Source of the DNA: Limisphaerales bacterium
GTDB taxonomy: Bacteria > Verrucomicrobiota > Verrucomicrobiia > Limisphaerales > UBA11358
Direction of reading: 5' to 3'
NCBI GenBank assembly: GCA_027451565.1
Contig: DAIDJC010000020.1
Coordinates: 4,877 to 21,940 of the forward strand
DNA: 17,064 nt
This document shows positions 8,735 through 16,111 of this stretch, piece by piece. Position 1 is the first letter of the stretch, and each line of letters starts with the position of its first letter. The translations under genes were made by a program, and so were the position numbers. The notes below the pieces were generated by a model, which was not told where the DNA came from, made no database searches, and worked only from the letters and a program-made list of their open reading frames with translations.

Positions 8735-8874
8735 TTGATTTAAAGGATTAATGTCTGGTGGCGTCAATTTTGGAACAGGTGTGGAAACCCACTTCATCAC
8801 GACCATTTTTCAGCGTCGCCGGCGGCCTGCTTTGCGCCCCCGCCTTCCGAATGGTTGGAACGAATCTAAATTCC

Positions 8875-10041
8875 TTACTGGACATTTTTAATCTGATTTT
8901 CATCATTCATCGAAATGTCGGTCGTTTTGGGAGTCACTTTGCGCCCAGCCCATAAATCTGACCGGTCGCCCACCACAACGGTTTCGCCCTCATTTAATCC
9001 CGATAGAATCTGATATTTGTCGGGCATTTCCAATCCGAGGGTCACAGGCCGTTCCTCAATTTCGTTGTCTGAATTGACAACGTAAACCTCCGGATTTTTA
9101 CCCCCCGTGATGGCCTCGGAGGGCACCACCAATGCATTCGGTGTTTTATCCAAATCCAGCATCACTGTGGCATACATTCCCGGAATCAGCTTCAAGTCAG
9201 GATTGGGCACCTCAATTTCAACCATCATGGTGCGCGTATCAATCGACACTTTGTCGGTAAACCTCGTTATTTTTCCGGTGATTAGTTCGTTATTAACCGA
9301 ATCCACTTGCACCCTCACCAGGTCATTCAGGTGGATATCCTTGACGTATTCAACCGAAACCGGGAAATCCAGGCGCAGCAGGTAGTTGTCCGAGACGCGC
9401 ACCAGCGGCAGCGACTGGGAATCCGAGCTTGTCCCAGCCTGGATCAGTGCGCCAGGATCAGCATAGCGCCACGTCACCACTCCATCAAACGGGGCGGTGA
9501 TGTTCGTGTAACTCGTGAGTGTTTGGAATTTCTCCACCTCTGCCAGCGATGCGGAAATGGTTGCAGCCGTGGCCTGGTCATTGGCCTCGGCCGTGTCCAG
9601 GTCCTGCTGGGCAACCAGTCCCGGATGCTCACGATTCACCGAATACAATCTCGTGAAAATCAAATCGGCATTCGTATGGTCGGCCCTGGCCTTTTGCAAG
9701 GTTGCCACCGCGTTGTCCAATTGGGCCTGAAGCTCGGGAACTTCTATGGTTGCCAACAGTTGGCCCGCTTTTACGTGATCCCCAAAGTCCACATTCATTT
9801 GGTTTACATACCCAGCCACCTTGGCATTCAAAACAGCCTCCACATAGGGGCGGAATTCAGCGGGGATGGTCACCATTTTGGAAACCGTCTGCCGGCTCAC
9901 CTTGGCTACGGCCACGTCGGGTGACTGGCTGGCCAATGTGGAGGTCCCATCACCTGCAGCGTGATGCCGGAAAATTTCCCAGCCAATGAGTACTCCCCCG
10001 GCCACGAGCAGAGCAATGATAAGTGGTCCTTTTTTATTCAT
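8875..10041 (-). CDS. RND efflux periplasmic adaptor (membrane fusion protein, HlyD/AcrA-like)
   Basis: Periplasmic adaptor that bridges the RND permease and the TolC-like channel. The 388-residue product has an N-terminal membrane anchor (about 6-23, PLIIALLVAGGVLIGWEIF). It then shows the two lipoyl half-motifs (about 67-100, VEAVLNAKVAGYVNQMNVDFGDHVKAGQLLATIEVPEL, and about 178-205, YTNITAPFDGVVTWRYADPGALI). An alpha-helical hairpin lies between the halves (about 103-172). Beta-barrel and membrane-proximal domains follow (LIPGMYATVMLDL, ALVVPSEAI, NEGETVVVGD). There is no lipobox, so it is anchored by a transmembrane helix rather than lipid. It starts 21 bases after the histidine kinase stop codon. 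The gap to the RraA-like gene is 68 to 140 bases depending on that gene's start. Confidence 0.95.
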   Translation of the reverse strand: MNKKGPLIIALLVAGGVLIGWEIFRHHAAGDGTSTLASQSPDVAVAKVSRQTVSKMVTIPAEFRPYVEAVLNAKVAGYVNQMNVDFGDHVKAGQLLATIEVPELQAQLDNAVATLQKARADHTNADLIFTRLYSVNREHPGLVAQQDLDTAEANDQATAATISASLAEVEKFQTLTSYTNITAPFDGVVTWRYADPGALIQAGTSSDSQSLPLVRVSDNYLLRLDFPVSVEYVKDIHLNDLVRVQVDSVNNELITGKITRFTDKVSIDTRTMMVEIEVPNPDLKLIPGMYATVMLDLDKTPNALVVPSEAITGGKNPEVYVVNSDNEIEERPVTLGLEMPDKYQILSGLNEGETVVVGDRSDLWAGRKVTPKTTDISMNDENQIKNVQ

Positions 10042-10062
10042 AGTTTTAGATTTTAAAAATAT

Positions 10063-11481
10063 TCAGATCTTTGCCTTGGAAAATTTAATCGAAAAACAAC
10101 TTCCAGTGCGGGGATTGCTTTGCACTTCCACCGTGGCGCCGTGGGCGGTACATATGGACTTCACAATGGATAAACCCAGTCCAGCGCCTCCGGAATCTCC
10201 CGACCTTGCGGGGTCCACACGATAAAATCTTTCAAAGACATGCGGCAACGCCTGGACTGGTATCCCCATTCCATTGTCCGCCACCTCCAAGTAAACCTCA
10301 CCGTTGGATTCACGAACGCAGAGTTGCACAGATCCCTGGCTCGGCGTGTATTTGATGGCATTGTCAAGGAGATTCACAATCACCTGCTTAAGCCGGGCCT
10401 TGTCTCCTTGAATTGTAACCGGGTTTGAGGCGTCGCTGCGAATGGAAATGCCTTTGTCCTCCGCCAGCAGGCTCATCTGTTCAGTCGTGCTCCGGGCCAG
10501 TTCGGCAAGATCAAACGTTTGCCAATCCGTTTGAGCCTCCCCGGCGTCAAGCCGCGAAAGCGCAAATAATTGCTCAACAATTTTGCCAAGCCTCGAAACC
10601 TCCTCCAACATGCTGTAAACACGATCTCGGGTTTCTGCAGTCAATGACGTTTCCGCAGCCAACATTTCCAATTCTCCGTGCAAAATCGTCAGCGGGGTGC
10701 GCAGTTCATGGGATGCATCCGCCACAAAACGCGTGGAGTTTTTGAATGCATCATCCAAACGCGCAATCATCCGGTTGAGAGCCAGGGACAGCGCCTCCAG
10801 TTCGTCCCCCGTGCGGGCCACCGGCATCCGGTCGCTGGTGTTATGCTGTGTGATCAGTTCAGCCGCCTGCGTGATCTCTGCAACCGGCTTCAAGGCGCGC
10901 CTCACCAAAATCCACCCTCCCGCGCCAATAATCAAAACTGCAAGCGGCAATCCCAGCGCCATCCGCACAAACAAATGGTTCAACATGGCTTCCGCAGGAT
11001 CCAGCAAGGCTCCCACCTCAACATAGTACCCCTCTTTGCCTTGCGTCGAAACCTTCACCACCCCTTCCACAAGCGTCCCTCCATCTGATAATTCCATCTT
11101 TTTATCCCAGCTTCCAATGGCAGCGTCCGCATCCAAATCCAGCGGCGGCACTTCCGCGGTCTTGAATGAATTATCCTTGGGATCGCCGGATTCATAAATC
11201 ACATCCCCATTCGCGCGAGTAACGCGAATAAAACGGTTGTTTATCTCTGGCGCGTAAAGCGATTTGATTTCCTGTATCACGTAGGGTTCTCCCGTATTCT
11301 GAACATGTGCCAAAAGAGTGTCAGCAATTTGCCTGGCCCTGGACATCTGGATCTGCGCCGTATCTTTTTGAACAAAATGCTGCAGCCCAAAATAAAGCAA
11401 AACCGCCAGCAATACGAAAATGCCGCTCAAGAGGCTGGTGTACCAAACCACTAGCCGAAATCCTATGGAACTGTGCGTCAT
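10063..11481 (-). CDS. Sensor histidine kinase, HAMP-HisKA-HATPase type
   Basis: Membrane sensor kinase of the two-component system that heads the efflux cluster. The 472-residue product has TM1 (about 10-33), a periplasmic sensor region (about 34-170), TM2 (about 171-193), a HAMP linker (about 194-245), and a dimerisation/phosphoacceptor domain with FVADASHELRTPLTILHGEL (His258). The ATP-binding domain follows, with the N box NLLDNAIKYTP (Asn374), G1 DNGMGIP, F box FERFYRVD and G2 GGAGLGLSIVK. The layout is like CusS/QseC-type kinases that often sit beside RND pumps. The periplasmic region shows no His/Cys/Met clusters of the kind seen in metal sensors, so a metal signal is not supported. 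Its ATG overlaps the response regulator stop codon (ATGA, 11478-11481), indicating translational coupling. Confidence 0.95.
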   Translation of the reverse strand: MTHSSIGFRLVVWYTSLLSGIFVLLAVLLYFGLQHFVQKDTAQIQMSRARQIADTLLAHVQNTGEPYVIQEIKSLYAPEINNRFIRVTRANGDVIYESGDPKDNSFKTAEVPPLDLDADAAIGSWDKKMELSDGGTLVEGVVKVSTQGKEGYYVEVGALLDPAEAMLNHLFVRMALGLPLAVLIIGAGGWILVRRALKPVAEITQAAELITQHNTSDRMPVARTGDELEALSLALNRMIARLDDAFKNSTRFVADASHELRTPLTILHGELEMLAAETSLTAETRDRVYSMLEEVSRLGKIVEQLFALSRLDAGEAQTDWQTFDLAELARSTTEQMSLLAEDKGISIRSDASNPVTIQGDKARLKQVIVNLLDNAIKYTPSQGSVQLCVRESNGEVYLEVADNGMGIPVQALPHVFERFYRVDPARSGDSGGAGLGLSIVKSICTAHGATVEVQSNPRTGSCFSIKFSKAKI

Positions 11482-12158
11482 GCCGCTGTTTCGTCGTTCA
11501 GGCTGTAACCCACCCCTCGAACGGTGCGCAGTAACTTGATCTGGTAGGGATCATCAAGCTTTTCCCTGAGATGCCGCACATAAACATCCACGATATTGGT
11601 CAATCCTTGGAAACTCTGGTCCCAGACATGTTCGATGATCATTGTTCTGGAAAACACTCTTCCTGGATTGGTGGCCAAATACTCCAGTAACGCATATTCT
11701 TTGCTTGTCAGCTCAATTTTTTTTCCACCACGCCGCACATTTTGTGTCAATCGGTCAATTTCCAAGTCCGCCACCCGCATGACGCTTGAGCGATTCACCG
11801 GACCGCGCCTCAAAAGCGCCTTGATCCTTAATAAAAGTTCAGCAAATGCAAATGGTTTGGTCAGATAGTCGTCCGCTCCCGCCTCAAAACTTTTCACTTT
11901 GTCCGTCATCCCGTCACATGCAGTCAGCACCAATATCGGCACTTGTTGATTCTTGGAGCGGATCTTTTGCAGAATCTGGCCGCCACTCAACCCAGGCAAC
12001 ATCAGGTCCAAAATGACCAAATCATATTCATAGGCGGATGACAACTCCCATCCCCCCGAGCCATCGTGGGCCACATCCACCGCAAACCTTTCGGCTTTCA
12101 AGCCGCGTACGATGATGTCTGCCACTTTCTTTTCGTCTTCAATCAACAAAATGCGCAT
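11478..12158 (-). CDS. OmpR/PhoB-family response regulator
   Basis: DNA-binding response regulator, first gene of the efflux cluster. The 226-residue product has a receiver domain: acidic pocket Glu7-Asp8, phosphoacceptor Asp51 in DLVILDLMLPG, the LVLTA Thr near 79, and Lys101 in YLTKPF. The C-terminal winged-helix domain contains IELTSKEYALLEYLATNPGRVFSR, the recognition-helix region NIVDVYVRHLREKLD and the ending LLRTVRGVGYSL typical of OmpR/PhoB regulators. It is coupled to the kinase by a 4-base overlap. It probably controls the pump genes downstream and perhaps its own promoter (see the repeat at 12210-12225). Family assignment is firm; target genes are inferred from position. Confidence 0.96.
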   Translation of the reverse strand: MRILLIEDEKKVADIIVRGLKAERFAVDVAHDGSGGWELSSAYEYDLVILDLMLPGLSGGQILQKIRSKNQQVPILVLTACDGMTDKVKSFEAGADDYLTKPFAFAELLLRIKALLRRGPVNRSSVMRVADLEIDRLTQNVRRGGKKIELTSKEYALLEYLATNPGRVFSRTMIIEHVWDQSFQGLTNIVDVYVRHLREKLDDPYQIKLLRTVRGVGYSLNDETAA

Positions 12159-12209
12159 ATCACTTGCTCAATCAATTAGAGCATGTTGCCATTAAAAGAG
12201 CGTAAACGT

Positions 12210-12225
12210 TTCATTAAAATTCATT
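12210..12225 (-). promoter_or_regulatory. Candidate response-regulator binding site (10-bp-spaced direct repeat)
   Basis: On the plus strand TTCATT occurs at 12210-12215 and again at 12220-12225, separated by four A/T bases. Read toward the regulator gene this is AATGAA-N4-AATGAA. OmpR/PhoB-type dimers typically bind two direct hexamers about 10-11 bases apart. It lies 52-67 bases upstream of the regulator's ATG and overlaps a TTTAAT -10-like sequence, suggesting autoregulation. An AAACGTTT palindrome (12204-12211) abuts it. Confidence 0.3.
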
Positions 12226-12668
12226 CACCTAAACCTTCTGCAAAAGTAGTTCTCCTTTAATATATTGCCTTTTCCCTGAAGCGTCCACGCGTTTCCGAGA
12301 CTTGAGAACAATTGCATGACCCATTTTGCTCCCAGGAATCTTGGCTCCGAATTGGCAGCCCATTTTGTGCGATCGTCACCCCCACAATGCTGCCTTTTGC
12401 CCAAAAATTGCTTTCTTGGCCCACTTTGGATTCAAATGTTCACAACCCGTTTACGAATAGATTATTACGACAAATTGGCGATTAAAACAGGCTCAAAAAA
12501 TTTAAAATCCTCGGCTTGCGCGTTAATCCTTGGATCCAGTGAAAATTTGCTCTTTCTTTGGGCAAGACAACAACCGGCCTGCTTTAAATCGGGACAGTTG
12601 GAAAGCTATTCAAATCCTCTCGCTCCTATTTCTCAAGAGAAGCCTCCATTTTTCACAATTTATCACTT

Positions 12669-12684
12669 TGGCACGACGCTTGCG
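12669..12684 (+). promoter_or_regulatory. Sigma-54 (RpoN) -24/-12 promoter
   Basis: The sequence TGGCACG-ACGC-TTGCG matches the sigma-54 consensus TGGCACG-N4-TTGC at every specified base. The invariant GG (12670-12671) and GC (12682-12683) are separated by exactly 10 bases. Transcription would start about 12 bases after the GC, near 12695, just before the ATG at 12701 of the secreted FN3 protein. Such promoters need an activator ATPase; none is encoded in this window. Confidence 0.75.
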
Positions 12685-12700
12685 AAGTTCGAGTGGATTT

Positions 12701-13507
12701 ATGGCGGTAGTCGTACCAGTGGTTTACAAACCGGTTAAATTTTTCAGGCCATTGACTGCCTTGATGATTCTGACAGTCATTGCTTTTGCCCTTCCATTAA
12801 AAGCCGCCACAAACTTGCAAGTAAGCTGGAGCCAAAGCAGTGACACCAATGTGTTGGGTTACAAGCTTTATTATGGAACGGCCAGCCAGCAGTACACCAA
12901 CGCCATATTGGCCGGAAATGTCACAAACATAACGGTTTCAGGCATCCAGCCTGGAGTGAGGTATTATTTTGCGGCAACCAGCTACAATGCCGCGGGTTGG
13001 GAAAGCTCTTTTTCCCCGGAAATTTCATACATCGTTCCCATTGGCACGGCTCCTCTGGCTGGAATGGCCAGTTCTGCGTCCGGATTTTCATTCAGCGTGA
13101 ATGGAATGACATCGAATCCCTATGTGGTTTTGGCTTCGACCAACCTGATCAACTGGGTGGCATTGGCCACGAACATAGCTCCGTTCCTGTTTACAGACCC
13201 CAATTCAAGCCAGTATGGACATCGCTATTACAAGGCGGTTTTGGAATCAAATTACAAGCCTCAAACTTCGGCGGCACCAAGCATCACCTGGCCCACTTTG
13301 AAGGCGCCAAACCGCACTCCAAATGGCTTTCGTTTTAACGTCGAACAAACATCCGGCGCCAGTTATGTCGTTTTGGCCTCAACCAATCTGGTGAATTGGA
13401 CGGCATTATACACGAACACGGCGCCATTCTCTTTTACCGATGGAGACAGCTTCAATTTCAATCATCGCTACTACAAAGCTGTTTTGGAAAGCGCCTACGC
13501 TCCTTGA
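12701..13507 (+). CDS. Secreted fibronectin type III protein with two 'ASTNL-NW' repeats
   Basis: Predicted exported protein of 268 residues; precise function unknown. A signal peptide is seen at about 1-36 (basic KPVKFFRP, then LTALMILTVIAFALPL, ending near KAA). A fibronectin type III domain spans about 37-115 (NLQVSWSQSSDTNVLGYKLYYG ... PGVRYYFAATSYNAAGWES). Two copies of a module then follow at about 128-185 and 209-266, both containing YVVLASTNL.NW.AL.TN and HRYYKAVLE, offset by exactly 81 residues without gaps. This module is characteristic of large secreted proteins of Verrucomicrobiota. There is no PEP-CTERM or other anchor. The frame is open from 12530, but I chose 12701 because a sigma-54 promoter lies at 12669-12684 and a signal peptide follows at once; GTG 12719 or ATG 12764 are alternatives. 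The stop codon is one base from that of the exosortase gene. Confidence 0.82.
   Translation: MAVVVPVVYKPVKFFRPLTALMILTVIAFALPLKAATNLQVSWSQSSDTNVLGYKLYYGTASQQYTNAILAGNVTNITVSGIQPGVRYYFAATSYNAAGWESSFSPEISYIVPIGTAPLAGMASSASGFSFSVNGMTSNPYVVLASTNLINWVALATNIAPFLFTDPNSSQYGHRYYKAVLESNYKPQTSAAPSITWPTLKAPNRTPNGFRFNVEQTSGASYVVLASTNLVNWTALYTNTAPFSFTDGDSFNFNHRYYKAVLESAYAP
13082..13498 (+). repeat. Tandem 81-residue (243-bp) coding duplication
   Basis: Two similar segments within the FN3 gene start at about 13082 and 13325. They encode modules sharing YVVLASTNL, NW, AL.TN, APF.FTD and HRYYKAVLE at identical spacing. The copies are clearly diverged at the protein level, so this is an old internal duplication and not a recent expansion. 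Confidence 0.7.
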
Positions 13508-13508
13508 T

Positions 13509-15188
13509 TCATGAGCCTTCCTTGCCGGGAACTGGCAATACCCGGGCGGCGGAGAACACAGCGGAGCTTGTGAATGGCGGGGTACCCTTTGATGTCGAGC
13601 CTGTTTGAGAAATCGAGGGCGTCACACTGATGGATTGTTCCAGTTGGTTGGTGACATCCCGCCAGGCGGTCTCGGCGTCCGTCTCGCCTGACACGATGAT
13701 CTCAAAAACCTTCTGTCCGCGGTCTCCCCTGCCCTCCCATACAGCCCGAATCAGGTTGTACCGGGCTGATTCGTTTTGGACGTAGGCATCACGGCTGGCC
13801 CCGGATTCCCAGCGGCAATGAAAAACCTGCACGCGGCTGGTGTCATTGGCAAAAACATACCGGCGAATAGGCAACTCGATGCCATGGACGTCCAAAAAAC
13901 TCAGTTGGGGGCCTTGCTCCATTTTTAAGCCCATGGCCGTTAGGCAAATTTCCGGGGTATGCCTCTTGGCCAGATACCCAGCCACGCGCCCCGGTCGCCA
14001 ATCAAAATAAAACGCCTGCCAGAATGTGCCGTCGGGGGCAGTCCACGTTCCTTCCTTGCCTTGATCATAGCGCAATAAATTCCTTGTGGTCTCGTCAATG
14101 GCGAGCGATTTAAACGAGGGATTTTCCGAGGGGAATTGAAAAGTCCAATCCGGTGATTTATGAATGTATTGATCACGCTCATAGTACCAAGCGTGAACGC
14201 TGACTTCCACCAGGGCCAGCCAGCCAGCCAAGGCCCAGCCGAGATATCGAACTTTTGATGAATTCAAACCGGGTTGAGACGTGCCATCGGAAACCACTTT
14301 ATTTGGCACGGTTGGATGTGGTGAGGCCCCGGAACTTTGGCGGCGCCAAAGCCAGTACCCCAACAGCCAGAGAATAGCCGTGCAAAAGAGGGCCGTCGAA
14401 ATGCCGGCTGGGTCATGATAAGATTCAATGGCGGCAACCCCATTTCGAGCCGCAATCATGGTTAGAAAAAACATGCGTCCAATATTGAAGGTGAGGGCAA
14501 GAAGAAACCCTGCTGGAATGAACAGAATTCGCCATAGAATTCGCAGACGGAAAAACTCACCCAAAAAAAGGCAGGTCATGAGACTGGTTTGAAAGGAGCG
14601 GATGCCACTGCATGCCTCCTCAATACCCACAATCCCACTGGCCACCTGGATCAAATTGCCGTGGAGCAAGGCGGGGACACCTGCAACATAAAGCATTTGC
14701 ATGACCACCAAGGCGCTAAAGTGGGTTAGACCCTGGATGATTGGAGCTTCAAACAAGGTTGGCCACGGAATGGCCACCAGGATAAACGAAATGGGAAACG
14801 CCAACTCGGTCATCCAGCGCTTGCCAAGCGTCGTCCAAATAACCCCAAGGGTAACCCCCACCGTCATGATGCCAAAGACCCACTGAATGATTCGCCACTC
14901 TGGAGTGGCCGCTTCCACCAGTCGGACGGGAAGATAGCACAAGGCGAAAAGCCAGGTGAACAGGACGCTGGAAACTCCCAGGATTTTACCAACGGATGGG
15001 TCTGGAGGCGCCTGCTTGGCGGAGGCATAACGTCGCAAAAAAAGCCCGCCACAAAGGAATGGGACAATCAGGCCATAGCCATATTGGGGATCCGTGGACC
15101 ACTCAATTCTCAGGTTGTTGATCAAACGAACCCAGAGGTAAACCAATGCAATGAGAACAAATCCCCAAACATTGAGGTTCTTTTTCAT
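13509..15188 (-). CDS. Exosortase fused to an EpsI-like C-terminal domain
   Basis: Inner-membrane cysteine transpeptidase expected to cleave and anchor PEP-CTERM proteins. The 559-residue product has an N-terminal exosortase domain (about 1-285) with multiple membrane helices. The catalytic signatures are all present: Cys193 in GIEEACSGIRSF, Arg238 in FNIGRMFFL and His258 in YHDPAGI. After a short polar linker and another membrane helix (about 315-333) comes a periplasmic EpsI/DUF3485-like domain (about 335-515) with WRPGRVAGYLAKRHTPEICL and FHCRWESG. The last 45 residues are Ser/Thr/Pro-rich and unrecognised. Exosortase-EpsI fusions are known in the family; the accessory domain's activity is not established. 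The ATG lies 3 bases after the stop of the phosphopantetheinyl transferase gene, so the two are likely translated together. The 3' end abuts the convergent FN3 gene. Confidence 0.93.
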   Translation of the reverse strand: MKKNLNVWGFVLIALVYLWVRLINNLRIEWSTDPQYGYGLIVPFLCGGLFLRRYASAKQAPPDPSVGKILGVSSVLFTWLFALCYLPVRLVEAATPEWRIIQWVFGIMTVGVTLGVIWTTLGKRWMTELAFPISFILVAIPWPTLFEAPIIQGLTHFSALVVMQMLYVAGVPALLHGNLIQVASGIVGIEEACSGIRSFQTSLMTCLFLGEFFRLRILWRILFIPAGFLLALTFNIGRMFFLTMIAARNGVAAIESYHDPAGISTALFCTAILWLLGYWLWRRQSSGASPHPTVPNKVVSDGTSQPGLNSSKVRYLGWALAGWLALVEVSVHAWYYERDQYIHKSPDWTFQFPSENPSFKSLAIDETTRNLLRYDQGKEGTWTAPDGTFWQAFYFDWRPGRVAGYLAKRHTPEICLTAMGLKMEQGPQLSFLDVHGIELPIRRYVFANDTSRVQVFHCRWESGASRDAYVQNESARYNLIRAVWEGRGDRGQKVFEIIVSGETDAETAWRDVTNQLEQSISVTPSISQTGSTSKGTPPFTSSAVFSAARVLPVPGKEGS

Positions 15189-15191
15189 GAT

Positions 15192-15941
15192 TTACGATTC
15201 AAAGCGCCAAAAGTGTAAACGAATATTTCGCTGAGGCATAGCCAAAGCGGCAGCATAACCGCCCTGAGGCTTCAGGTCTTCCATCAACCATTCCTCCCCG
15301 GGTTGAACCCCCTGCAACCCGTGGACCAAAGAAGGTGCTTCTTCAGGAGTAAAAGAGACCATGACATCCCGCAGGTGTTCACCAATTCCTACACCGACCG
15401 CCTTCAAAACAGCTTCTTTTCGGGTCCATAGGCTGTAAAAGGCTGTCAACCGGTGTTCATTTGCCAATTGATTCCACGCATTGATCTCCTGGAAAGTCAT
15501 TATGCCTCCCACCAAGTCCTCCAAAAAATCCAGAGGCCTGACCTGTTCCAAATCCACTCCCAATGGACACACCCTGGTGAAGGCGTATAAAGCCAGTCCT
15601 CCAGAATGCGCTTGGTTAAAGTGCAACTGCGGAATTCCGCAATCCCGCACCAGTTCCGGTTTGCCATGCGCACCAATGAAAAATTCAAGAGATTGCGGCG
15701 GGATGCCCATGCACAGCCCCAACATATGACGAAGTATTCCCCGGCTACAAATGAAACGGCTGCGGGAAAGCGGAGGGTAAAAACGATCTGCACGCTGGAT
15801 TTCAGGTACAGTCAGCAATGACTCCCAGTCCTTAATCCGGCTGGATGCCGCGTCCAGGGAAGCAACGAGCACATGAACCTGATTGGTGTCCAAATCCAGC
15901 GATTCCACTGGCAGCCAGCAGTTTTTGCCAGAATGCGGCAT
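15192..15941 (-). CDS. 4'-phosphopantetheinyl transferase, Sfp-type
   Basis: Transfers the phosphopantetheine arm from coenzyme A to a carrier protein in the cytoplasm. The 249-residue product carries the Sfp-type motifs in order: HFNQAHSGG (about 107-115), GVDLEQ with Mg-binding Asp130 and Glu132, and FYSLWTRKEAVLKAVGVG with Trp172, Lys175-Glu176 and Lys180. The length is typical for two-lobed Sfp-type enzymes. I chose the ATG at 15941; the frame is open to a TTG at 16028, but those 29 residues look unlike the family. It is directly followed, after 3 bases, by the exosortase gene. No carrier protein, polyketide or peptide synthetase gene is in the window, so the substrate is unknown. It could serve fatty-acid carrier protein, or a synthase acting with the exosortase locus elsewhere. 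Confidence 0.92.
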   Translation of the reverse strand: MPHSGKNCWLPVESLDLDTNQVHVLVASLDAASSRIKDWESLLTVPEIQRADRFYPPLSRSRFICSRGILRHMLGLCMGIPPQSLEFFIGAHGKPELVRDCGIPQLHFNQAHSGGLALYAFTRVCPLGVDLEQVRPLDFLEDLVGGIMTFQEINAWNQLANEHRLTAFYSLWTRKEAVLKAVGVGIGEHLRDVMVSFTPEEAPSLVHGLQGVQPGEEWLMEDLKPQGGYAAALAMPQRNIRLHFWRFES

Positions 15942-16058
15942 GCGAAAGCTTAAGAACCGATGACGTTGAATCAAAGCAAATTTTCGCCAGCCGGAATCTT
16001 CCCCCGCAAACCCAATCAAAGGGTACAATTGCCACCAAGATAAAAATTAGAGCGCATT

Positions 16059-16090
16059 AAAAAACGCGGCCAATGTAAACATTGGCCGCG
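16059..16090 (-). terminator. Rho-independent terminator after the PEP-CTERM gene
   Basis: A perfect 12-base inverted repeat (CGCGGCCAATGT at 16065-16076 and its complement at 16079-16090, two bases apart) is followed on the minus strand by six T residues (16064-16059). A smaller GCTTAA/TTAAGC hairpin (16100-16117) covers the stop codon just before it. Together they should insulate the PEP-CTERM transcript from the phosphopantetheinyl transferase-exosortase pair. Confidence 0.88.
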
Positions 16091-16111
16091 CGGGTTGGTG
16101 CTTAAGGGTTT

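Larger units (their letters stand above)
12159..12700. other. Divergent intergenic region between the efflux cluster and the FN3 gene
   Basis: About 540 bases without a gene I can support. The left end holds the presumed promoter of the response regulator gene, with AATGAA direct repeats and TTTAAT-like -10 candidates on the minus strand. The middle (about 12240-12650) is AT-rich and carries three copies of a CCCA(T/C)TTTG motif at 12320, 12359 and 12420. The right end holds a strong sigma-54 promoter at 12669-12684. Open frames crossing the region (from 12316 and from 12530) have no recognisable protein character. Confidence 0.6.

Noticed and set aside
10063..12158. Copper/silver-sensing (CusRS-like) assignment of the two-component system
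   Set aside because: The architecture is similar, but the sensor region lacks Met/His/Cys clusters and the pump is not CzcA/CusA-like.
12530..12700. 57-residue N-terminal extension of the FN3 protein
   Set aside because: It would place a perfect sigma-54 promoter inside the coding region and bury the signal peptide.
12316..12738. 140-codon open frame on the plus strand before the FN3 gene
   Set aside because: No domain, signal peptide or biased composition; it overlaps the sigma-54 promoter and the FN3 start in another frame.
15942..16028. 29-residue N-terminal extension of the phosphopantetheinyl transferase from a TTG
   Set aside because: Unlike the family, weak start codon, no ribosome site; ATG at 15941 gives the normal length.
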